Below the pieces are notes generated by a model, which made no database searches, was not told where the DNA came from, and saw only the letters and a list, made by a program, of their open reading frames with translations. A stretch of 64,000 nt of DNA from Poa pratensis (lineage: Eukaryota; Streptophyta; Magnoliopsida; Poales; Poaceae), in NCBI GenBank assembly GCA_947311845.1, contig CAMZMU010000034.1:89154407-89218406 (forward strand), in the 5' to 3' direction. Below are positions 56,726 to 64,000 of the stretch, one piece after another; positions within the stretch are counted from its first letter, which is position 1, and each line of letters opens with the position of its first letter. Position numbers and translations under genes: made by a program.

Positions 56726-59700
56726 TTAACTTCCACAGGCCAAGCAGTCCTCCCGGTTGTTCAAGGAGCAGGTCACCTGTGCCATTTTGGCCTGGAGATC
56801 CTCTTCCTCCTCGACGAGCTTCTTATCCTGCACGTTTGGTTGTCACTCATGGTAAGAATATTGCCTTCGCAGTTGAGTGAAGACTAAGAAAACCATAAAA
56901 TCTACAGTTCATCGGATTATCAGAAAAAGAGGCCGGGGAATGTTCTCCGATCACCTTGAGAAGACTAGTGTCAACCGTGAATTTGATCGCATCCGCAGCA
57001 GCTCGCGTCCTCAGATAGTACATCCCAGTTTTTAGGCCCTAGCACCAGGAAAAAATAGTTATGTTTCGGTACATGCACTTGGGTTTTATTAGCAAGCAGC
57101 AACGTAAATAAGATGCCATCATGCGAAATTACAGAATCACCACTCACTGCTGAACTTTTCAACAAAACCAGAATGCTAGAGCAGTATTGGAATGAACAGG
57201 CTTACCTTGGACCAGGCGTGGAAGTGCAGGGAAGTCAGCTTCCCAGAGTTTGCTTGATCCATGTGGATATTCAGGCTCTGGCTTTGATCAATATAGCAGC
57301 CACGATCAACGGCCATGTCAACAACAGTTTTCTGCTTGATCTCCCAAACAGTCCTGGTTCAATGATATAGAAAAGTTTAGATATGTATAAACTGACACCT
57401 AGCGAAACTACAGCATGGGATGGTCATATTTCACGTACTTGTAAATTGCTTTCAGATCATCTGGGATCTCGGTGATCTTTTGGACAGAGCCGTCCTGGTA
57501 GATAATATTGTTTTTCAGAACAGGAGACCAGACACCCATCTCAGTCAAATCATGGAGGAGATGCTTGTTCACTACGACAAACTCACCGCTGCCAAGAGGA
57601 AAATAAGTAATGTGCGACTAACCATCAAAATGTCAACAGCTGAACACTACAAGGAGCAGATAAGCAAACCTTAGAACTCTTCGACTGTAAATGTTTGACG
57701 TGTATGGTTCAAAGCACTCATTATTGCCAAGAATTTGGCTAGTCGAAGCAGTAGGCATTGGAGCAACAAGAAGAGAGTTCCTAAGTCCAACTTTGGAAAT
57801 CATGCCCCTTACAGCTGGCCAGTTCCATCTGTCTGAGGGCACTACGTTCCACATATCAGGTTGAAGAATGCCCTGCACAGAAGTGTATTCAATTAGATGG
57901 AAAGGCCTATCTCACAGGTACAGTGGTTTTGAGAAGTTCTCTGCAGTTGATAATAGATCATGCTAAAACCTGATATCTCCCTAAATACCTTGCCACTGAT
58001 GGCAAGCACAAAATAATTCTTTTTTCTACATCAGTTAAATTTCTCTATGTGAAATGCACAGTTCAACATAATCACATAATATATTCAGCATAAACGACAG
58101 TCACATTTACAGGCATAACAAACCTTGCTGACTGGGCTCCCAACATAACTTTCATAAGGACCTTCTTTTGCGGCAATCTCAGCAGAAGCTTTCAAAGCGT
58201 GATAATAGATTGTCTCAAAGATATTCTTGTTTAACTGCTGGGCCTGAGAAACAATTCCATAATAATGTGTATCAGAGAAGTACAAAATGAAATGGCCCCA
58301 CTTTTGTTAGCTTTGGGATGTACCTCGGGTGAATCGAATGGCATGCCAAGTAAAATGAAAGTGTCTGCTAAACCTTGAACCCCTATTCCAATTGGCCTGT
58401 GCCTCATATTTGACCTCCTTGCTGTCTCAACGGGGTAATAATTAACATCAATTATTTTGTTGAGATTCCATGTAACAAGAGAAGTAATCTGTGATATAGC
58501 CAACAATTTGTTAGTAGCATTCAGAATAATGGGACAGAAGCATACATTGTAAAGATGAGCCAAGCAAACCTCAGCTAATTTGTCAAAGTCAAAGTATCTG
58601 TTTTTTGATCCAATGCTACCAACAAGCTTAGCAGGATGTGACTCTATAGGAACACCCTGAAACATCAAAGCATACGGTGACATGTTATACACGCAGGCTA
58701 CTGGATTACACCAATTGACCAATGAATTCAGTAGGTTTTAACACATACCTTTTCCCTAACAAAACGTGGTAAAGCAATTGACGCAAGATTGCAAACAGCA
58801 GTTTCAGTGGGACTTGTGTACTCAATTATCTCCGTACACAAGTTGGAAGACTTAATTGTGCCCAGATTCTGCTGATTACTTTTCCTATTGCAAGAGTCCT
58901 GCACATCGTTAAGTATTTGTAAGGACAATCCTTGTATCTTTCAGTAAGAGAAGGCATGTGTTTATAGAATTGCAAAATTAAGAGCAAGCCAGTCTTCTGA
59001 TGAACTATATTACCTTATAAAGCATATAAGGTGTTCCGGTTTCTATCTGTGCCTTCAAGATGTCGAACCAGAGAGACTGTGCTGACACAATTTTCCTCGC
59101 CTTACCCTGAATTGTGTAGCTAGGTTATTAAATATCCTTACAGAAATATGTGTGTCCAGCATTCAACTTACTTCTCTTTCATATTTCTTGTATAGATTCT
59201 TGAACTCATCTCCCCAGCAATCAGCCAAACCTGGAGCTTCACTAGGACAAAATAACGACCACCTCGTTACTTTGCACCCTTTCCATGAATAAATCAGGAA
59301 CCCAGAGAGCATAGAAAAGATCCCTGGCACGATTCTCCTCCTGTAAATTGCACATGATGAGACTAAAGATGGGATGGTATAAGGTATAGCATATTCATAC
59401 AGCTTAGTACTGGTGATCAGATGCCAAAAGGCAAATCCAAGCTGGTAACCAGTTTCTAGCATCTCTACCCAACAGTGTGTTGTGCAGCATTCAAGAGTGT
59501 TTACCTTTCCATGGTTCTTTCTTAGATCAAGGAACTCAAGAATATCAGCATGCCAAGGCTCCAAGTAAATAGCAAATGCACCTGTAAATTAGGAATCCAT
59601 AAGGAACCCTTAAGACTCATGTATAACAAGTATGACTAATTTGATGCTACTTACCTTTTCTCTTGCCTCCTCCCAGGTCAGCATAACGTGCAGTATCATT

Positions 59701-61102
59701 GAAAACACGTAGCATGGGGACAATTCCATTGGAAGTTCCATTTGTTCCCCGAATGTAACTGCCAGTAGCACGAACGTTGTGAATGGAGACACCAATTCCT
59801 CCAGCAGATTTACTAATGGAAGCGCATTCCGAAAGAGTGTCATAAATTCCCTCAATACTATCGTCTTTCATGCAGATGAGAAAGCAGCTACTTAACTGCA
59901 TCACAAAGAATAAGTAAATAAATATACAATTGGAGAAGCAATATTTGAATTCTTTTGTAGTAGTGATGCAGTACTTGAGGTCTTGGAGTGCCAGCATTGA
60001 AAAGGGTTGGGGAAGCATGAGTAAACCAGCGCTGAGACATCATGTGGTAAGTTTTGACAGCAGAGTCAATATCATCCTTGTGTATCCCAACAGAAACCCT
60101 CATTAACATATGCTGTGGTCTTTCCACAACCTTTCCACCAACTTTCAACAGATAAGACCTCTCAAGCGTCTTAAACCCAAAGAAATCGTAGTCAAAGTCT
60201 CTATCATAGATGATCTCACTGTCCAAGCGAGTAGCATTCTGAAATGATACAGCAATGATCACACATAAGTAACGTTGTATATCAATGATCACACATACAT
60301 CAATATGAGATGAAGCATCTGATAAATATCATTCGACAACACTTTTTTTGCGAATGATTTGTGACACTACACGTGAACAACCAGATACTTATGTCAGTTC
60401 AACCAGAATGACTAACTAATTTATAACTGTGAATGAGTGTCAGGTGATCATGCTTAGCATATTACATCTTGAGTACATTCTCCTTAACAATGATATCAAG
60501 ACAGGGTTAGCATTTAGACGGTTAGACTGCACCTTCATAATGATCTCATAGACGTCATCAGCGATGAGGGGAGACATCAACCCAGACCTCTCGTTGACAT
60601 GTGTATACATGACATTCACACTGCATCCAGAATGCAACACAACCACGTCAGAACACGGATCATCAAAAAAATCCTCCTATATGCGAGAAAAAAGACAAGA
60701 AGCACTTACGTCTCTGAGAAGGACTTGATGGTGTTCTTGTGCAGGTTGGAGACCGCGATCCTCGCTGCAAGCTGCACACACAGTGCAAAGAGAAGGAACA
60801 CGATCAGTTAAAACATCCATGGAACCAACCGCTCAGGCGGCCGACAGAGATGGTGGAGAGGGAGATGGGGGTACCGAGGCGTAGTCGGGGTGGGAGGCGG
60901 TGAGGGCGGCGGCGGTCTCGGCGGCGAGCTCGTCGAGCTGGCTGGTGGTGACGCCCTTGTAGACGCCGGCGCAGACCTTCTGGGCGACGAGCACGGGGTC
61001 GCAGTGGTCCTGGCTGAGGCCGTAGCTGAGCTTCTTGAGCCGCGCCGTGATCTTGTCCAAGTGCAGGGCCTCCTGCCGCCCGTCGCGCTTCACCATGTAC
61101 AT
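56726..61102 (-). CDS. RNR1: ribonucleoside-diphosphate reductase large subunit, copy 2 (exon 7 frameshift)
   Basis: This is a tandem duplicate of the gene at 48081-52447 with identical exon phases. Exons: 61102-60875, 60771-60710, 60620-60533, 60238-59975, 59895-59655, 59581-59505, 59340-59172, 59106-59014, 58898-58749, 58656-58570, 58488-58324, 58243-58124, 57872-57670, 57588-57439, 57353-57206, 57038-56955, 56827-56726. Exon 1 is intact here ([14 protein letters not shown]). Exon 7 is 169 bases instead of 171: two bases are missing near 59262, in the segment that reads SNEQWSLF in copy 1, so the frame breaks. All other active-site motifs (SSCFL, NLCTE, AVCNLAS, CLACGS) are kept. Amino-acid changes against copy 1 are few (for example MYMV for MYVV, ALHLDK for AVHFDK, ARK for AKK). 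With the shift real, the product would end early, before the catalytic NLCTE. Confidence 0.9.
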
Positions 61103-61293
61103 CTCCGCCGGCCCCGCTCCTCAGGCGCGCGGACCTTCCGTCGAACAAGATCGCGGCGGCTGGCGGCGCGGGGCTGAGGGTCTGGGAAACTGGGTGATGA
61201 GAGGGGAGGCGGCGAGGGATTTGGAAAACGAAGGCTTGGAGAGATCGGCGCGATGATATTGAGCACAAGGAAAGGAAAGTTTTGATTTTTGAT

Positions 61294-61301
61294 TTTCGCG
61301 C
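61294..61301 (-). promoter_or_regulatory. E2F-type site upstream of RNR1 copy 2
   Basis: TTTCGCGC lies about 192 bp upstream of the start, the counterpart of the site at 52675-52682 despite small indels between the promoters. Confidence 0.55.
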
Positions 61302-61397
61302 GTGATAGCTTATGTGAAGGCGGACCCACGTCTGCCGCTTGGATGACCCCACGCGTCAGTGACTACACAGCGAGTCTGTTGACGTAGCTTTACGGAG

Positions 61398-61407
61398 TGA
61401 CGTGGCA
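61398..61407. promoter_or_regulatory. TGACGTGGCA bZIP-type box upstream of RNR1 copy 2
   Basis: The same ten bases occur as at 52786-52795. Copy 2 has about 20 extra bases just before it (GTTGACGTAGC...), which repeat the TGACGT half. Confidence 0.4.
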
Positions 61408-61424
61408 ACTGCAGTGCGTCAGTC

Positions 61425-61815
61425 AATTTTGAGATGATATCTGCTACAAGATGTTTACCGTGCTACGGTAAGAAAACAATTTAAATGTTTCAAGAAAACA
61501 CAAATTTTGTACCCCCTCCGTCCAAAAATAAGTGTCTCAAGTTTGCTCAAAAGTGGAGGTATCTAGACATGTTTCATATATAGATACATCCACTTTTACC
61601 AAACTTGAGACACTTATTTTTGGACGGAGGGAGTTTTTTTTTTTTGAGTAACATGGCAGTCGTTCTACCTTCCGATTAGATAGAAAAGAGTGTTATGTAC
61701 AAAATTTCACGCTAGGGAAGAATAGCTTTACAGACAAATTTTATAATTATTTTGAAACATCTAAAATTCAAACATAGCACGGGGAGCATCTAAACGGGTG
61801 GTGGTAGTACTCGAT
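61425..61815. mobile_element. insertion in the promoter of RNR1 copy 2, including a Stowaway MITE
   Basis: Sequence matching the copy 1 promoter stops near 61424 and resumes near 61816 (GTCTGCTTCCTCC). The extra 390 bp contain the Stowaway MITE at 61512-61633 and AT-rich DNA of unknown origin. Confidence 0.5.
61512..61633. mobile_element. Stowaway MITE
   Basis: CCCCCTCCGTCCAAAAATAA and the inverted CTCCCTCCGTCCAAAAATAA bound a near-perfect palindrome with TA at the left and TT at the right. It lies about 410 bp upstream of the RNR1 copy 2 start. Confidence 0.9.
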
Positions 61816-61879
61816 GCTTAGTCTGCTTCCTCCTGCTCACCACCCTTTTCGACATCTCTAGTACTAGGCAATGGGAAAG

Positions 61880-62420
61880 CTTTACAATTGTTTTTGAAAT
61901 TTTCCATGATTTTGATCAAGACTTTTGAATATCCCTTGATCTTGTAGCACATCATCAGAAGCCATCGTCACAGATATCTTGTTGCGCAACTTAGTCTTGA
62001 TAATGTTCATCGTTGAGAAGGCTCGTTCACCTATTGTCGGGGCCACCGATAAAAGCAACGTTGACTTGATGACGCGATAAACCGTAGGAAGCATGACGTG
62101 TCTTTAAATATCAAGACAAGCTCTAAAGTCTTTATATTCTCCGCCTATGAATAATGAATAGCTCAACATTATCTTTTGTATGCTCATGCTCATTGTTAGA
62201 GAATTCTCTATGGTAAATCTTTGTAAACGATCAAATTTATTCAGATTAAACTTAAAAAATAAATCTCTTGAGTCAAGACAAGATAATCTCTGAAGCAACT
62301 CTAAAGATGGATCATAAAAAATCGATATGTCAAAATCGGTGCTAATAGAGTCTATATCAACACATAAGACATCCAAATTATAAAAAAAAATCAACAACAA
62401 CATGATATTTTCTCCCTTTT
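61880..62420 (-). pseudogene. hAT-type transposase C-terminal remnant
   Basis: On the minus strand, 62094-61882 encodes the dimerisation end of a hAT transposase: SVAPTIGERAFSTMNIIKTK followed by LRNKI. This is the hallmark (V/G)ERAFS segment. Upstream, 62403-62104 continues with SLELLQRLSCLDSRDLFFKF, the preceding part of the same protein family. A stop separates the two and no BED finger or catalytic part is seen. The upstream part is duplicated in tandem at 62629-62940. Confidence 0.6.
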
Positions 62421-62628
62421 ACTGATTCACTCTATTTTGTTACCATTTCATCAATTTCTTCCAAAAGGGTCTCAACTATCATTCATTTAATTGAGCAAAC
62501 ATGTCCCCACATGCTTAACCAATGGCATTGACTGAACTATAATACACTTAAAATTTTAGATCAATAAAATATAAGAGGACAACCCTGCCTCCTAAGCTGG
62601 CTGAATACTTTCAAGTTGACTCCATGAC
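62074..62628. repeat. tandem duplication of hAT remnant, copy A
   Basis: The period is about 555 bp. AGGAAGCATGACGTGTCT occurs at 62086 and 62641. The same order of motifs follows in copy B. Confidence 0.85.
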
Positions 62629-63123
62629 ACGATAAACCGTAGGAAGCATGACGTGTCTCTAAATATCAAGACAAGCTCTAAAGTCTTTATATTCTCCTCC
62701 TATGAATAATGAATAGATCAACATCATCTTTTGTATGCTCATGCTCATAGTTAGAGAATTCTCTATGGTAAATCTTTGTAAACGATCAAATTTATTCAGA
62801 CTAAACTTAAAAAAAAGTCTATTGAGTCAAGACAAGAGAATCTTTGAAGCGACTCTAAAGATGGATCATAAAAAATCGATATGGTCAAAATCGGTGCTAA
62901 TAGAGTCTATAGCAACACATAAGACATCCAAATTGTAAAAAATAATCAACAACAACATGATATTTTCTCCCTTTTATCGATTCACTCTATTTTGTTACCA
63001 TTTCATCAATTTCTAGGATTGTGAGATTGCAAATTGATATGTTCCAAAAGGGTCTCAACTATTATTCGTTTAATTGAGCAAACATGTCCTCACATGCTTA
63101 ACCAAAGGCATTGACTGAACTAA

Positions 63124-63569
63124 GGCCTCCTTTGATTCACATGGTAGGAAACATGAGGGAAAAGTGATTGTGTAGGATTGACTTGTCTAGTCCAATGGAA
63201 TCCTAAGGGAGTATGAACTTTCACAAGATTTTTTCCATGAGGTCCAAGCTCATGTTAGATTTCCCATGAAAATGAACTACAAAGTTCATACGGGAATATT
63301 TCCTACAGGCAACAATCCTACACCCTCCATTTTTCAATATAAGATGTTTTAGCTATTTCACATATTGTCTAGATGCATACTAAAATAAGTGAACATATAC
63401 ACTAAAATGTGTCTAGATACATTTGTATACATATGAATATAGACAAAGGCTAAAACATCTTATATTTAAAAGCGGAGGGAGTATGAATCAAACAACTGCA
63501 GAAGAAAAAATCCCATAGGTTCAAAATCCTATAAAATTCCTTAGCAAATCCTGTGAATGAAAGGAGGCC
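63124..63569. mobile_element. Tourist MITE (PIF/Harbinger type) with nested Stowaway
   Basis: The termini are GGCCTCCTTTGATTCA and, inverted, GGCCTCCTTTCATTCA, with TAA duplicated at 63121-63123 and 63570-63572. Copy A of the surrounding repeat shows the uninterrupted site. The Stowaway at 63321-63481 splits it. Confidence 0.9.
63321..63481. mobile_element. Stowaway MITE nested in the Tourist MITE
   Basis: The ends CACCCTCCATTTTTCAATAT and the inverted CTCCCTCCGCTTTTAAATAT, flanked by TA, bound matching TAAGATGTTTTAGC arms. Confidence 0.85.
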
Positions 63570-63655
63570 TAATACAATTAAATTTTAGATCAATAAAATA
63601 TAAGTGGCCAACCCTGCCTCCTAAGCTGGTTGAATACTTTCAAGTTCTCCTCAAA

Positions 63656-64000
63656 TATCCGTCTTTTTAGATTGGGATTCCGTTAGATTGAGAATTAGGT
63701 ATTATAAAGAGAAAAAAAAAGGTTTATGACTAGACTAGAACTAGTGTTATTTTCATTTTAGAACCAGTTTTGCGTAATCTTCACTAAAACAATAATAATT
63801 TTCTCGTATGTAGTCATTTTTTATGTACGACCACTCAAAAAAATTTGGCGAATAATCAAGGTAGGACGAACTGCCCTACCTTGCGCTACCAGGAGATTCA
63901 CCCCTGATTATTTGTTATCAGGAGGAGCTTCCGCCTCAAGCGCCTTACATTTTGAGATCAAGGGTGTACTTTTTAGTTACTATTTTGACGGAGCATTTTT
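63656..64000. other. right edge, no gene recognised
   Basis: The sequence is AT-rich, then GC-moderate from 63850, with no open frame of note. It may belong to the element that supplied the hAT remnant. Confidence 0.3.

Larger units (their letters stand above)
62629..63655. repeat. tandem duplication of hAT remnant, copy B, split by a Tourist MITE
   Basis: It matches copy A up to GCATTGACTGAACTA (63123), is interrupted by the Tourist MITE, and resumes at 63570 through CCTGCCTCCTAAGCTGG to 63655. Confidence 0.85.

Overview
The window is plant nuclear DNA, most likely from a grass of the wheat tribe or a close relative. The evidence is the number of Stowaway and Tourist MITEs, CACTA elements, a Helitron, two nested Ty3/Gypsy retrotransposons with long LTRs, GC-rich grass-type first exons, and a split intron-rich gene encoding the large subunit of ribonucleotide reductase. 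Most of the sequence is transposon-derived. Only three loci look like host genes of substantial length: an F-box gene and two tandem copies of RNR1. Degraded UDP-glycosyltransferase (UGT) fragments and the last codons of an unidentified gene at the left edge are also present.

Layout. 1-77: C-terminal end of a plus-strand gene. 529-1896: MITEs and a Helitron end. 1897-16298: two tandem copies of a unit carrying the start of a UGT gene. Copy 1 is split by a 7.8 kb CACTA element (2871-10654, 3-bp ATG duplication). Copy 2 is split by a non-LTR insertion (15-bp target duplication) that contains a 3.4 kb Helitron with amplified cytochrome P450 fragments. 16299-37187: a chromovirus-type Gypsy element with 3.47 kb LTRs (5-bp GCCGC duplication), decayed gag-pol on the plus strand. 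Its 5' LTR is interrupted by a minus-strand Athila-like Gypsy element (19122-28067) that has lost its 5' LTR. 38181-40785: three-exon F-box gene.

40857-61870: a tandem segmental duplication. Each unit carries a complete 17-exon RNR1 gene on the minus strand (48081-52447 and 56726-61102) with its 3' flank and promoter. The units differ by large insertions: a 2.6 kb long-TIR element inside a TA microsatellite, a hAT-like piece and 2.4 kb of extra sequence in unit A, and a 1.1 kb CACTA element in unit B. Every exon boundary is conserved, but each copy has one frameshift as sequenced (exon 1 in copy 1, exon 7 in copy 2). Both promoters keep an E2F-type site and a TGACGTGGCA box, as expected for an S-phase dNTP-synthesis gene. 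61880-63655: a duplicated hAT transposase remnant broken by a Tourist MITE that itself holds a Stowaway MITE.

The points most worth a second look are four hairpins clustered in the large CACTA element, its intact eight-exon accessory gene without a transposase, the fourfold P450 fragment in the Helitron, the paired frameshifts in the RNR1 duplicates, and the mismatch between near-identical LTRs and the many frame breaks in the outer Gypsy element. All alignments were done by eye, so identities and counts are approximate.
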